Assembly: GCF_036346295.1 (NCBI RefSeq)
Contig: NZ_CP107819.1
Span: forward strand, 2,976,001 to 3,040,000
Length of the DNA: 64,000 bases
Direction: 5' to 3'
Origin: Streptomyces sp. NBC_00536
Lineage (GTDB): Bacteria; Actinomycetota; Actinomycetes; Streptomycetales; Streptomycetaceae
This document shows positions 51,679 through 60,802 of the stretch, in pieces. How positions within the stretch are numbered: position 1 is the stretch's first letter; every line of letters begins with the position of its first letter. Both the position numbers and the translations under genes were made by a program. The notes below the pieces were generated by a model that was not told the DNA's origin, ran no database searches, and was given only the letters and a program-made list of their open reading frames with translations.

Positions 51679-52136
51679 CGCTTCGGGTTGGCCTTGAGTT
51701 TGGCCCAGACCGCTTCCAGCGCGGCGATGTCCGCGTCGTCGAGCCGGTCGTCGAACACCTCGGCCAGCGCCTCGCGCCGGGTGGCGTCGGCCTCCTCGAA
51801 GGCGCGGTGCCCGGCGTCGGTGAGGGCGACGCGGACCGAGCGTGCGTCCGTCGGGGAGGGTATGCGCTCGACGAGGCCCCGGGCCTGGAGCGCGTCGGTG
51901 ACGCGCGAGACCTGACTGCGGCTGAGCAGGGTCCTGGCCCCCAGCTCGGAGGGGGCGACCGGCTCGCGCTGGGCCCGCAGCCACAGCATGACCTCGAACC
52001 AGGACAGCGGCAGGTCGTGGCGGCGGCTGAGGGCCTGGTCCACCCGGGCGGTGAGGGTGGTGCCCGCCCAGACGAGGCCGTAGAAGGCGTGGTCGCGGGG
52101 GGTGAGCTCGCCCAGGGTGAAGTCGTTGTGCGCCAT
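51675..52136 (-). CDS. MarR-family transcriptional regulator
   Basis: 153 residues from ATG 52136. Winged-helix DNA-binding core: LPLSWFEVMLWLRAQREPVAPSELGARTLLSRSQVSRVTDALQARGLVERIPSPTDARSVRVALTDAG. Divergent from the SDR gene, 112 bp away, with a large palindrome between; by MarR custom it represses both. Confidence 0.92.
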   Translation of the reverse strand: MAHNDFTLGELTPRDHAFYGLVWAGTTLTARVDQALSRRHDLPLSWFEVMLWLRAQREPVAPSELGARTLLSRSQVSRVTDALQARGLVERIPSPTDARSVRVALTDAGHRAFEEADATRREALAEVFDDRLDDADIAALEAVWAKLKANPKR

Positions 52137-52155
52137 CCGGCCAGGGTACCCGCTT

Positions 52156-52197
52156 GCGTGCACGCACACACAACGATAATCTGTGTGTGTACACGCG
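52156..52197. promoter_or_regulatory. MarR operator in the marR/SDR divergent region
   Basis: GCGTGCACGCACACACA (52156-52172) is mirrored by TGTGTGTGTACACGCG (52182-52197) around a GATAAT (52175-52180) that can serve as the SDR -10 element. The near-perfect 16-bp arms are the likely MarR-binding sites. Confidence 0.8.
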
Positions 52198-52248
52198 AAT
52201 ATTGTCCCTTCGCATGGACCCCCGCCCCCCTGTGCTCAGGAGACCCCC

Positions 52249-53091
52249 ATGACCCGCAAGACCGTCCTCATCACCGGCACCTCCACCGGCATCGGCCTCG
52301 CCGCCGCCGTCGCGGCCGCCGGGGCCGGCTGGCACACCGTCGCCACCATGCGCGACACCGGCCGCGCCGACGCCCTGCTCAAGGCCGCCGAGGAGGCCGG
52401 CGTGTCCGGCCTCGTACAGGTCAAGCGCCTCGACGTCACCGACGCCGACTCCGTCGCCGCCTGCGTGGCCGAGGTCATCGCGGAGCACGGCCGGCTCGAC
52501 GCGGTGGTGAACAACGCCGGCGCGGGCTCGGTGGGCACCATCGAGCAGAACGGCATGGAGCAGGTCCGCTCCGCCATGGAGGTCAACTACTTCGGCGTCG
52601 TCGAACTCACCCGCGCGGCCCTCCCCCACCTGCGCGCCACCGGCGGCCGGGTCATCACGGTCACCAGCGTCGGCGGAGTGGTCGGCCAGCCCTTCAACGA
52701 GGCCTACTGCGCGGCCAAGTTCGCCGTCGAGGGGTTCATGGAGTCGCTCGCACCGGTCGCCGCGAGCGTCGGCGTCCACGTCACCGTCGTCGAGCCGGGG
52801 GCCGTGGCCAGCGAGTTCGTCGCCAGCCTGGAGCTCGACATCCCGGCCATGCTCGCCGAGGCCGGCCCGTACGCCCCGGCGCTGAAGGCCTACGTCGAGC
52901 GCACCACGCAGTCCTTCGCCGCCGCCCAGACCCCCGCGGAGGCCGCCGCCCCGATCACCCTGGCGCTGACCGCCGAGCACCCCCCGTTCCGGGTCCAGAC
53001 CTCGGACTGGGCCCGGGACTTCGTCGCCCCGAAGCTGGCCGACCTCGACGGCTCGGCCGTCCAGGCCGTGACGGGCGGCTGGCTGCGCTGA
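52249..53091 (+). CDS. Short-chain dehydrogenase/reductase
   Basis: 280 residues from ATG 52249, with CAGGAGA upstream. Classical SDR: cofactor loop TGTSTGIGLAAA (TGxxxGIG), NNAG, and catalytic S-Y-K as S in TVTSVGG and YCAAK. It oxidises or reduces an unknown alcohol or ketone with NAD(P)H. Controlled by the divergent MarR protein, which suggests detoxification or response to a small phenolic-like ligand. Classical length. Confidence 0.92.
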   Translation: MTRKTVLITGTSTGIGLAAAVAAAGAGWHTVATMRDTGRADALLKAAEEAGVSGLVQVKRLDVTDADSVAACVAEVIAEHGRLDAVVNNAGAGSVGTIEQNGMEQVRSAMEVNYFGVVELTRAALPHLRATGGRVITVTSVGGVVGQPFNEAYCAAKFAVEGFMESLAPVAASVGVHVTVVEPGAVASEFVASLELDIPAMLAEAGPYAPALKAYVERTTQSFAAAQTPAEAAAPITLALTAEHPPFRVQTSDWARDFVAPKLADLDGSAVQAVTGGWLR

Positions 53092-53107
53092 CCGGGGTCA
53101 CCCCCGG

Positions 53108-53902
53108 TTACGTCAGCAGCCCCGCCGCGTTCAGCAGGTACGCCACCATCGGGTCGTAGTGCCGCGGGTCGCGCACGTGGTCGTCCAGCGGGACCGCGAC
53201 CTGGAGGGTCCCCTCGGCCTCGCCGAGGAAGAGCGCCGGGTCGTTGCAGTCGGCGTAGCCCACCGCGTCCAGGCCCCGCTGGGCCGCGCACCCGGCCCAC
53301 CCGTGGTCGGCGACGACCAAGTCCGGCAGGGGCCGCCCCTCGGCCGCCAGCCCGTCCAGGATCGCGGCCATCGGGTTCGGCGAGTGCGTGTGCCACAGGG
53401 TCGCCCCGCGCTCCAGCACCGCCACGTCCGCGAACTGCCACACCGAGCCCTCGTCGGCCACGAGCCCGGCCGGGATGACCACGATCTCGCAGCCAGCCGC
53501 CCGCAGGGCCGCCGCCGTGGCGCGGTGGACGTCGAGCAGCCCGCCCGGGTGTCCGGTCGCGAACAGCACCCGCTGCTGGTCCAGGGCGGCCTTGTGCAGC
53601 CGCGCCGCCATCCGGTCGAGGCCGTCGAGGGTCAGCTCGGGGTCGATGGTGTCCTGGCCGTGCAGCTGCGCCGGGTCGTCGACGACCCCGCAGCGCTCGG
53701 CCATGACCGCGAGGACGTCCTGTTCGTCGGTCCAGCGGTCGCCCAGCTCCAGGCCCAGCCAGAAATGGCGGTCGCCGTTGGCGAGCTTGCGGTAGTGGGA
53801 GAGGTTGTTCTCGCGCGGTGTGGCGACCTGTCCGGCGATCCGGGTGCGGACCAGGTGATCGATGAGTTCGGCGCGGCTGGGTACGGGCGTCTCTATCGGC
53901 AT
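53108..53902 (-). CDS. Phosphatase-like conserved protein
   Basis: 264 residues from ATG 53902 (ATG 53911 is also possible). Motifs include ATGHPGGLLDVHRATAAALRAAGCE, a P-loop-like GHPGG turn, and LVVADHGWAGCAAQRG with Asp and His. Similar actinobacterial proteins are annotated as phosphatases, but I cannot see a classical phosphatase motif and hold the activity as uncertain. No signal peptide. It lies next to the tetR gene (74 bp). Confidence 0.6.
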   Translation of the reverse strand: MPIETPVPSRAELIDHLVRTRIAGQVATPRENNLSHYRKLANGDRHFWLGLELGDRWTDEQDVLAVMAERCGVVDDPAQLHGQDTIDPELTLDGLDRMAARLHKAALDQQRVLFATGHPGGLLDVHRATAAALRAAGCEIVVIPAGLVADEGSVWQFADVAVLERGATLWHTHSPNPMAAILDGLAAEGRPLPDLVVADHGWAGCAAQRGLDAVGYADCNDPALFLGEAEGTLQVAVPLDDHVRDPRHYDPMVAYLLNAAGLLT

Positions 53903-53976
53903 GGGCCCCATTCTGCCGCCGGAGGGCCGGACGCGTCCGTTCCGTCCCGCCCACCGGAAGACGGCGGCCCACCCGC

Positions 53977-54555
53977 TCACCCCGACAGCGCCCCGAACGC
54001 CCCGTGCGCCACCCGGCGCAGCAGCGACTCGGTGGCCTCGCGGCCCAGCGGTCCCAGGTGCGGGGTGGAGTTCAGCAGGCCGAAGACGGCGTGCACGCAG
54101 ATCCGTACCTCCGCCTGCGGCACGTCGGGGTGCAGTTCGCGGACGACCTCCACCCACAGCTCCACGTACTGCCGCTGGAGCTGGCGCACGAGCTTGCGGT
54201 CGGCGTCCCGCAGCCGGTCCAGCTCGCGGTCGTGGACGGTGATCAGCGCCCGGTCGTCGAGGGCGAAGTCGATGTGGCCGTCGATCAGCGAGGCGAGGAC
54301 CGATCCTGGGTCCCCGGCGGCCTCCGCCACCCGGTGGCGGCCGCCGGTCAGCAGCCGTTCGCTGATCCCGACGAGCAGCTCGGCGAGCATCGCGTCCTTG
54401 CCCGCGAAATGGCGGTACAGGCCGGGGCCGCTGATGCCCACCGCGGCCCCTATCTCGTCCACGCCGACCCCGTGGAATCCACGTTCGGCGAAGAGACGAG
54501 CGGCCTCGTTGAGGATCTGCTCGCGACGGGTGGGGGCGGCCGCTCTGGTGCTCAT
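53977..54555 (-). CDS. TetR-family regulator of the liu/mcc operon
   Basis: 192 residues from ATG 54555. N-terminal HTH: RREQILNEAARLFAERGFHGVGVDEIGAAVGISGPGLYRHFAGKDAMLAELL, then an all-helical ligand domain. Divergent from the carboxyltransferase gene, 91 bp away, with two GTTAnCG palindromes between. It probably represses the leucine-degradation operon and is released by an acyl-CoA; ligand not known. Confidence 0.9.
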   Translation of the reverse strand: MSTRAAAPTRREQILNEAARLFAERGFHGVGVDEIGAAVGISGPGLYRHFAGKDAMLAELLVGISERLLTGGRHRVAEAAGDPGSVLASLIDGHIDFALDDRALITVHDRELDRLRDADRKLVRQLQRQYVELWVEVVRELHPDVPQAEVRICVHAVFGLLNSTPHLGPLGREATESLLRRVAHGAFGALSG

Positions 54556-54578
54556 GGGAATCCATTCTAGACAGGGCC

Positions 54579-54626
54579 GTTAGCGGTCGTTAACCTATGG
54601 CGCGTAAGGCGTTAACGCTCATTAAC
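54579..54626. promoter_or_regulatory. Two TetR operators in the tetR/mcc divergent region
   Basis: GTTAGCGGTCGTTAAC (54579-54594) and GTTAACGCTCATTAAC (54611-54626) are each near-palindromes of GTTA-CG-nn-CG-TAAC form, centred 32 bp apart (three helical turns), one near each gene. They are the probable sites of the divergent TetR protein. Confidence 0.75.
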
Positions 54627-54646
54627 CGAGCAAGGGAGCTCGACGG

Positions 54647-56263
54647 ATGCAGCAGGCACCAGTGCTGACGACCGCCGCCGATCCGGCGTCCGAGGCCTGG
54701 CGGACCAACGAGGCCGCCCACCGCGAGCTGACCGAGGGGCTGCGGGCCCGGCTCGACGCCGCCCGGCTCGGCGGCGGCGAGAAGGCCCGCGCCCGCCACA
54801 CCGCCCGCGGGAAGCTCCTGCCGCGCGACCGCGTGGACGCCCTCCTGGACCCCGGTTCGCCGTTCCTGGAGCTGGCCCCGCTGGCCGCCGAGGGCATGTA
54901 CGGGGGCGCCGCCCCCGCCGCCGGGGTGATCGCGGGCATCGGCCGGGTCAGCGGCCGCGAATGCGTGATCGTGGCGAACGACGCCACCGTCAAGGGCGGC
55001 ACGTACTACCCGATGACCGTCAAGAAGCACCTGCGCGCCCAGGAGGTCGCGCTGGAGAACCGGCTCCCCTGCCTGTACCTGGTCGACTCCGGCGGCGCCT
55101 TCCTGCCCATGCAGGACGAGGTCTTCCCCGACCGCGAGCACTTCGGCCGGATCTTCTACAACCAGGCCCGCATGTCGGGCGCGGGCATCCCGCAGATCGC
55201 CGCCGTGCTCGGTTCCTGCACCGCGGGCGGGGCCTACGTACCGGCGATGAGCGACGAGGCCGTCATCGTGCGCGGCCAGGGCACCATCTTCCTCGGCGGC
55301 CCGCCGCTGGTGAAGGCGGCCACCGGTGAGGTGGTCACGGCCGAGGAGCTGGGCGGCGGCGAGGTCCACTCCCGTATCTCCGGGGTCACCGACCACCTGG
55401 CCGAGGACGACGCGCACGCGCTGCGGATCGTCCGCAACATCGTGGCCACGCTCCCGCAGAAGAGCGCGCCGCCGTGGTCGGTGGAGGCTCCCGAGGAGCC
55501 GAAGGCGGATCCGTTCGGCCTCTACGGCGCGGTGCCCGTCGACTCCCGCACCCCGTACGACGCCCGCGAGATCATCGCGCGCATCGCGGACGGCTCCCGC
55601 TTCCAGGAGTTCAAGGCCGAGTTCGGGCAGACCCTGGTCACCGGCTTCGCCCGGATCCACGGCCACCCGGTCGGCATCGTCGCCAACAACGGCATCCTGT
55701 TCTCCGAATCCGCCCAGAAGGGCGCCCACTTCATCGAGCTGTGCGACCAGCGCGGCATCCCCCTGCTCTTCCTCCAGAACATCTCGGGCTTCATGGTCGG
55801 CCGGGACTACGAGGCGGGCGGCATCGCCAAGCACGGCGCGAAGATGGTCACGGCCGTGGCCTGCACCCGGGTCCCCAAGCTGACCGTGGTCGTCGGCGGC
55901 TCGTACGGCGCGGGCAACTACTCCATGTGCGGCCGGGCCTACAGCCCCCGCTTCCTGTGGATGTGGCCCAACGCCAAGATCTCGGTCATGGGCGGCGAAC
56001 AGGCCGCCTCGGTGCTCGCCACGGTCAAGCGCGACCAGATCGAGGGCGCGGGCCAGGAGTGGCCCGCCGACGACGAGGACGCCTTCAAGGCCCCGATCCG
56101 CGCGCAGTACGAGGAACAGGGCAACGCCTACTACGCCACCGCGCGGCTGTGGGACGACGGGGTCATCGACCCGATGGAGACCCGGCAGGTGCTGGGACTG
56201 GCCCTGACCGCCTGCGCCAACGCGCCCCTCGCCGACTCTGCTTTCGGCATCTTCCGGATGTGA
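54647..56263 (+). CDS. mccB: Methylcrotonyl-CoA carboxylase, carboxyltransferase (beta) subunit
   Basis: 538 residues from ATG 54647, with AAGGGAG upstream. Carboxyltransferase with the acyl-CoA-binding and carboxybiotin folds: [35 protein letters not shown] and [93 protein letters not shown]. This sequence and the neighbours (HMG-CoA lyase, acyl-CoA dehydrogenase) point to 3-methylcrotonyl-CoA, step 2 of leucine and isovalerate breakdown. Its stop is 23 nt before the mccA ATG. Confidence 0.92.
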   Translation: MQQAPVLTTAADPASEAWRTNEAAHRELTEGLRARLDAARLGGGEKARARHTARGKLLPRDRVDALLDPGSPFLELAPLAAEGMYGGAAPAAGVIAGIGRVSGRECVIVANDATVKGGTYYPMTVKKHLRAQEVALENRLPCLYLVDSGGAFLPMQDEVFPDREHFGRIFYNQARMSGAGIPQIAAVLGSCTAGGAYVPAMSDEAVIVRGQGTIFLGGPPLVKAATGEVVTAEELGGGEVHSRISGVTDHLAEDDAHALRIVRNIVATLPQKSAPPWSVEAPEEPKADPFGLYGAVPVDSRTPYDAREIIARIADGSRFQEFKAEFGQTLVTGFARIHGHPVGIVANNGILFSESAQKGAHFIELCDQRGIPLLFLQNISGFMVGRDYEAGGIAKHGAKMVTAVACTRVPKLTVVVGGSYGAGNYSMCGRAYSPRFLWMWPNAKISVMGGEQAASVLATVKRDQIEGAGQEWPADDEDAFKAPIRAQYEEQGNAYYATARLWDDGVIDPMETRQVLGLALTACANAPLADSAFGIFRM

Positions 56264-56286
56264 TGTGTGACGTGAGGACCTCTTCG

Positions 56287-58491
56287 ATGTTCAGCACTGT
56301 TCTGGTGGCCAACCGGGGCGAGATCGCGGTCCGGGTCATCCGTACGCTCCGGCAGCTGGGCGTGCGCTCGGTCGCCGTGTTCAGCGACGCGGACGCCGAC
56401 GCGCGGCACGTACGGGAGGCCGACACGGCCGTCCGGATCGGCCCGGCGGCCGCCGCCGAGAGCTACCTGTCGGTGGAGCGGCTGCTCGACGCCGCCCGCC
56501 GCACCGGCGCCGAGGCCGTCCACCCCGGCTACGGCTTCCTCGCCGAGAACGCCGCCTTCGCCGCCGCCTGCGCCGAAGCGGGCCTCGCCTTCATCGGGCC
56601 GCCCGCCACCGCCATCGCGCTGATGGGCGACAAGATCCGCGCGAAGGAGACGGTACGGGCGGCGGGCGTCCCGGTCGTCCCCGGCTCCTCCGGCAGCGGG
56701 CTCACCGACGCCGAACTGACCGCCGCGTCCCGCGAGATCGGCATGCCCGTCCTGCTCAAGCCCTCCGCGGGCGGCGGCGGCAAGGGCATGCGGCTGGTGC
56801 GCGACGAGGCCCTGCTGGGCGAGGAGATCGCGGCCGCGCGGCGCGAGGCCCGGTCCTCCTTCGGCGACGACACCCTGCTCGTGGAGCGCTGGGTCGACCG
56901 CCCGCGGCACATCGAGATCCAGGTCCTGGCCGACGCCCACGGGAACGTCGTCCACCTCGGCGAGCGCGAATGCTCGCTCCAGCGGCGCCACCAGAAGGTC
57001 ATCGAGGAGGCCCCGAGCGTCCTGCTGACCCCCGAACTGCGCGAGGCGATGGGCGCCGCCGCCACCTCCGCGGCCCGCTCCTGCGGGTACGTCGGCGCGG
57101 GCACCGTCGAGTTCATCGTGCCGGGCGGGGACCCCTCCTCGTACTACTTCATGGAGATGAACACCCGCCTCCAGGTCGAGCACCCGGTCACCGAGCTGGT
57201 GACGGGCCTGGACCTGGTGGAGTGGCAGCTGCGGGTCGCCTCCGGCGAGGCCCTGGCCTTCGGTCAGGACGACATCACCCTCACCGGCCACGCGATCGAG
57301 GCCCGCGTCTGCGCCGAGGACCCGGCGCGCGGGTTCCTGCCCTCCGGCGGCACCGTGCTCGCCCTCTCCGAGCCCGACGGCGGCGCCGTGCGTACGGACT
57401 CCGGACTGACCGAGGGCGTGCCGGTCGGCAGCACCTACGACCCGATGCTCTCGAAGGTCATCGCCTACGGGCCCGACCGGGCCAGTGCCCTGCGGATCCT
57501 GCGGGGTGCCCTGGCGGACACGGTGATCCTGGGCGTCCAGACGAATGCCGGGTTCCTGCGGAGGCTGCTGGCCCACCCCGACGTGGTCTCCGGCGACCTG
57601 GACACGGGCCTGGTCGAACGCGACCTCCCGTCCCTCCTCCCGGAGGGAGTCCCGGACGAGGTGTACGCGGCAGCTGCGCTGCTGGCTCTCCCCCACCCCG
57701 CCCCTTCCCGAAACCGGGGCTCCGCCCCGGACCCCGCTCCTCAAACGCCGGAGGGGCTGGGGGTGTGGGTCGATCCGTTCGGCGTCCCGAACGGGTGGCG
57801 CCTGGGCGGGACTCCGGCCTGGACGGTCCACCACTTCCGCCTCCCGGGCGCGGACCCCGTAGAGGTCCGCACCCGCCCCTCGGGCACCGGCACGGGCACG
57901 GGCACGGGCGCGACCACGGAACTGCTCCTCGCCAACGCCGAGCCCAATCCAGCCCCGCCAAAGGCCACTCCCGGGGCAAACCCAGCCTCGCCGACGGCTG
58001 CCGACCCCGGGGCAAATCCAGCCCCGCCGGCGTTTGAGGCGCGGGGTCTGGGGCGGAGCCCCAGCGCACCGGCCCGCGGCCGGATCATCACCCGTACCCA
58101 GAACACCGTCACGGTCGAACTCGACGGCATCACCCACCGCTTCACCCACGCGACCTCCCCCGAGGGCCGGTGGATCGGCCGCGACAGCGACACCTGGCAC
58201 GTGCAGGACCACGACCCCGTCACCGCCTCCCTCACCGGCCGCGGCCGCTCCGGCGCCGACACCCTCGCCGCCCCCATGCCCGGCACCGTCACCGTCGTGA
58301 AGGTGGCCGTCGGGGACGAGGTGGCCGCGGGCCAGAGCCTGCTGGTCGTCGAGGCGATGAAGATGGAGCACGTCATCTCCGCGCCGCACGCCGGGACCGT
58401 CACCGAACTCGACGTCACCCCCGGCACCACCGTCGCCATGGACCAGATCCTGGCCGTGGTCACCCCCGCCGCCGAGGAAGAGACCAAGTGA
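56287..58491 (+). CDS. mccA: Methylcrotonyl-CoA carboxylase, biotin carboxylase/BCCP (alpha) subunit
   Basis: 734 residues from ATG 56287, with GAGGA ~10 nt upstream; ATG 56263 is an alternative. Biotin carboxylase domain 1-~450 (ATP-grasp [27 protein letters not shown]); the C-terminal BCCP domain has the biotin site EAMKM with Lys692. It carries two palindromic repeat insertions in the linker: about residues 475-492 and 553-595, low-complexity Pro/Ala-rich text (NPAPPK, NPAPPA) with no homology to the enzyme. They keep the frame. Apart from them it matches the family. Coupled downstream to HMG-CoA lyase by GTGA. Confidence 0.92.
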   Translation: MFSTVLVANRGEIAVRVIRTLRQLGVRSVAVFSDADADARHVREADTAVRIGPAAAAESYLSVERLLDAARRTGAEAVHPGYGFLAENAAFAAACAEAGLAFIGPPATAIALMGDKIRAKETVRAAGVPVVPGSSGSGLTDAELTAASREIGMPVLLKPSAGGGGKGMRLVRDEALLGEEIAAARREARSSFGDDTLLVERWVDRPRHIEIQVLADAHGNVVHLGERECSLQRRHQKVIEEAPSVLLTPELREAMGAAATSAARSCGYVGAGTVEFIVPGGDPSSYYFMEMNTRLQVEHPVTELVTGLDLVEWQLRVASGEALAFGQDDITLTGHAIEARVCAEDPARGFLPSGGTVLALSEPDGGAVRTDSGLTEGVPVGSTYDPMLSKVIAYGPDRASALRILRGALADTVILGVQTNAGFLRRLLAHPDVVSGDLDTGLVERDLPSLLPEGVPDEVYAAAALLALPHPAPSRNRGSAPDPAPQTPEGLGVWVDPFGVPNGWRLGGTPAWTVHHFRLPGADPVEVRTRPSGTGTGTGTGATTELLLANAEPNPAPPKATPGANPASPTAADPGANPAPPAFEARGLGRSPSAPARGRIITRTQNTVTVELDGITHRFTHATSPEGRWIGRDSDTWHVQDHDPVTASLTGRGRSGADTLAAPMPGTVTVVKVAVGDEVAAGQSLLVVEAMKMEHVISAPHAGTVTELDVTPGTTVAMDQILAVVTPAAEEETK
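57711..57760. repeat. Palindromic repeat inside mccA (copy 1)
   Basis: AACCGGGGCTCCGCCCCGG and CTCCTCAAACGCCGGAGGGG: the common Streptomyces intergenic CTCAAACGCC repeat, here read in frame as part of the carboxylase linker (residues ~475-492). Confidence 0.85.
57944..58069. repeat. Palindromic repeat inside mccA (copy 2, composite)
   Basis: A run of CAATCCAGCCCCGCC and CAAACCCAGCCTCGCC phrases followed by CCGCCGGCGTTTGAGGCGCG and GGTCTGGGGCGGAGCCCCAG. Same family as the tandem repeats at 5273-5580, in frame over residues ~553-595. Confidence 0.85.
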
Positions 58492-59432
58492 ACGCGCCGA
58501 ACGGGCTCCCCATGGCCTTCCCCACCCCCGACCTCCCGGCCAGGGTCCGCATCCACGAGGTGGGCGCCCGCGACGGCCTGCAGAACGAGAAGACCGCCGT
58601 GCCCACCGCGGTGAAGGCGGAGTTCATCCACCGCCTCGCCGCGGCCGGTCTCACCACCGTCGAGGCGACCAGCTTCGTGCACCCCAAGTGGGTGCCCCAG
58701 CTGGCCGACGCGGAGGAACTCTTCCCGCTGCTGTCCGACGTCCCCGCCGCCCTGCCCGTCCTCGTGCCCAACGAGCGCGGTCTGGACCGGGCCCTGGCCC
58801 TCGGCGCGACCCGGATCGCCGTCTTCGGCTCCGCGACCGAGACCTTCGCCGCCCGCAACCTCAACCGGACGGTCGACGAGTCCCTCGCCATGTTCGAGCC
58901 GGTCGTGGCCCGGGCGAAGGCGGCCAAGGCGCACGTCCGCGGCTACCTGTCGATGTGCTTCGGCGACCCGTGGGAGGGCCCGGTCCCGGTCCACCAGGTC
59001 GTCAGGGTGGCCAAGGCGCTGGTCGACCTCGGCTGCGACGAACTGAGCCTGGGCGACACCATCGGCGTCGCGACCCCCGGCCACGTCCAGACCCTCCTGT
59101 CCGAACTGAACGAGGAGGGCGTGGGGACGGACCTGATCGGGGTCCACTTCCACGACACCTACGGACAGGCCCTGTCCAACACCCTCGCCGCGCTCCAGCA
59201 CGGCGTCAGCACCGTCGACGCCTCCGCGGGCGGCCTCGGCGGCTGCCCGTACGCGAAGAGCGCCACCGGAAACCTCGCCACCGAGGACCTCGTGTGGATG
59301 CTCGACGGCCTCGGCATCGAGACCGGGGTCGATCTGGCCGCCCTCACCGCCACGAGCGTGTGGATGGCCGAACAGCTGGGCCGTCCCAGCCCTTCCCGCA
59401 CCGTCAAAGCCCTCTCCCACAAGGAGCAGTAG
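58488..59432 (+). CDS. hmgL: Hydroxymethylglutaryl-CoA lyase
   Basis: 314 residues from GTG 58488, overlapping the mccA stop (GTGA). ATG 58512 is an in-frame alternative. Catalytic-site segments: [13 protein letters not shown], the metal-binding [10 protein letters not shown], and [20 protein letters not shown] with the catalytic Cys. It splits HMG-CoA to acetyl-CoA and acetoacetate, the last step of leucine breakdown. Followed at 4 bp by the acyl-CoA dehydrogenase. Confidence 0.93.
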   Translation: MNAPNGLPMAFPTPDLPARVRIHEVGARDGLQNEKTAVPTAVKAEFIHRLAAAGLTTVEATSFVHPKWVPQLADAEELFPLLSDVPAALPVLVPNERGLDRALALGATRIAVFGSATETFAARNLNRTVDESLAMFEPVVARAKAAKAHVRGYLSMCFGDPWEGPVPVHQVVRVAKALVDLGCDELSLGDTIGVATPGHVQTLLSELNEEGVGTDLIGVHFHDTYGQALSNTLAALQHGVSTVDASAGGLGGCPYAKSATGNLATEDLVWMLDGLGIETGVDLAALTATSVWMAEQLGRPSPSRTVKALSHKEQ

Positions 59433-59436
59433 AACC

Positions 59437-60597
59437 ATGGCCCTCGACCACCGGCTCACCCCCGAGCACGAGGAACTCCGCCGCACCGTCGAGGCGTTCG
59501 CGCACGACGTGGTCGCCCCGAAGATCGGCGACCTCTACGAGCGCCACGAGTTCCCGTACGAGATCGTCCGCGAGATGGGCCGGATGGGCCTGTTCGGGCT
59601 GCCCTTCCCGGAGGAGTACGGCGGCATGGGCGGCGACTACCTCGCCCTCGGCATCGCCCTGGAGGAGCTGGCCCGCGTCGACTCGTCCGTCGCCATCACC
59701 CTGGAGGCGGGCGTCTCGCTGGGCGCCATGCCGATCCACCTGTTCGGCACCGAGGAGCAGAAGCGGGAGTGGCTGCCGCGGATGTGCTCCGGCGAGATCC
59801 TCGGCGCCTTCGGCCTGACCGAGCCCGACGGCGGTTCGGACGCGGGCGGCACCCGCACCACGGCCGTCCGCGACGGCGACGAGTGGGTGATCAACGGGTC
59901 GAAGTGCTTCATCACCAACTCCGGCACCGACATCACCGGTCTGGTGACGGTCACCGCCGTCACCGGCCGCAAGGCCGACGGCCGCCCCGAGATCTCCTCG
60001 ATCATCGTCCCCGCGGGCACCCCCGGGTTCACGGTGGCGGCGCCGTACTCCAAGGTCGGCTGGAACTCCTCCGACACCCGTGAACTGGCCTTCTCCGACG
60101 TCCGGGTGCCGCTGGCGAACCTGGTGGGCGCGGAGGGCCGCGGCTACGCCCAGTTCCTGCGGATCCTCGACGAGGGCCGGATCGCCATCTCCGCGCTCGC
60201 GACGGGCCTGGCCCAGGGCTGTGTGGACGAGTCGGTGAAGTACGCCAAGGAGCGCCACGCCTTCGGCCGCCCGATCGGCGACAACCAGGCCATCCAGTTC
60301 AAGCTGGCGGACATGGAGATGCGCGCGCACATGGCGCGGCTCGGCTGGCGGGACGCGGCGTCGCGGCTGGTGCACGGGGAGCCGTTCAAGAAGGAGGCGG
60401 CGCTCGCGAAGCTGTACTCCTCGACGGTCGCCGTGGACAACGCCCGCGAGGCCACCCAGATCCACGGCGGGTACGGGTTCATGAACGAGTACCCCGTGGC
60501 CCGCATGTGGCGGGATTCCAAGATCCTGGAGATCGGCGAGGGCACCAGCGAGGTGCAGCGCATGCTCATCGCGCGCGAGCTGGGCTTCTCCGGCTGA
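59437..60597 (+). CDS. acdH: Isovaleryl/branched-chain acyl-CoA dehydrogenase
   Basis: 386 residues from ATG 59437. ACAD fold: GLTEPDGGSDAGGTRTTA, CFITNSGTDITGLVTVTA, YAKERHAFGRPIGDNQAIQFKLADM, QIHGGYGFMNEYPVARMWRDSKILEIGEGTSEVQRMLIAREL. FAD-dependent step 1 of leucine degradation (isovaleryl-CoA to methylcrotonyl-CoA); in S. coelicolor and S. avermitilis the acdH product is a branched-chain acyl-CoA dehydrogenase that also supplies precursors. Last gene of the operon. Confidence 0.93.
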   Translation: MALDHRLTPEHEELRRTVEAFAHDVVAPKIGDLYERHEFPYEIVREMGRMGLFGLPFPEEYGGMGGDYLALGIALEELARVDSSVAITLEAGVSLGAMPIHLFGTEEQKREWLPRMCSGEILGAFGLTEPDGGSDAGGTRTTAVRDGDEWVINGSKCFITNSGTDITGLVTVTAVTGRKADGRPEISSIIVPAGTPGFTVAAPYSKVGWNSSDTRELAFSDVRVPLANLVGAEGRGYAQFLRILDEGRIAISALATGLAQGCVDESVKYAKERHAFGRPIGDNQAIQFKLADMEMRAHMARLGWRDAASRLVHGEPFKKEAALAKLYSSTVAVDNAREATQIHGGYGFMNEYPVARMWRDSKILEIGEGTSEVQRMLIARELGFSG

Positions 60598-60619
60598 CCT
60601 CCACCCACCCTTGCGCACC

Positions 60620-60650
60620 CGGCGCCCGTCGCACACCGCGGCGGGCGCCG
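60620..60650 (+). terminator. Terminator of the liu/mcc operon
   Basis: CGGCGCCCG (60620-60628) pairs with CGGGCGCCG (60642-60650), 23 bp past acdH. It separates the operon from the iron-regulated genes. Confidence 0.7.
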
Positions 60651-60712
60651 TCGCGCGTTCCGGCAAGGGATCAGGGAACGTGAAAAGTTAGGCCCCCCTT
60701 ACCAATCAGGCA

Positions 60713-60732
60713 TGAGGTTAGGCTAACCTTCG
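60713..60732 (+). promoter_or_regulatory. Iron box upstream of desE
   Basis: AGGTTAGGCTAACCT (60715-60729) matches the core of the DmdR1/IdeR iron box; the outer positions are TG...TC rather than TT...AA. It is 74 bp upstream of desE. Fe-bound DmdR1 would repress desE and desF. Confidence 0.9.
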
Positions 60733-60802
60733 TTGCGAACGCCCGAGACCGGTCGAGACCGGCCTGGACCGGCCCCTGCAACGCACGAAAGCGGACACCC
60801 AC

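Noticed and set aside
49708..52980. Very long minus-strand frame across TesB, CDF and SDR genes
   Set aside because: Covers several well-supported plus-strand genes and has no domain of its own.
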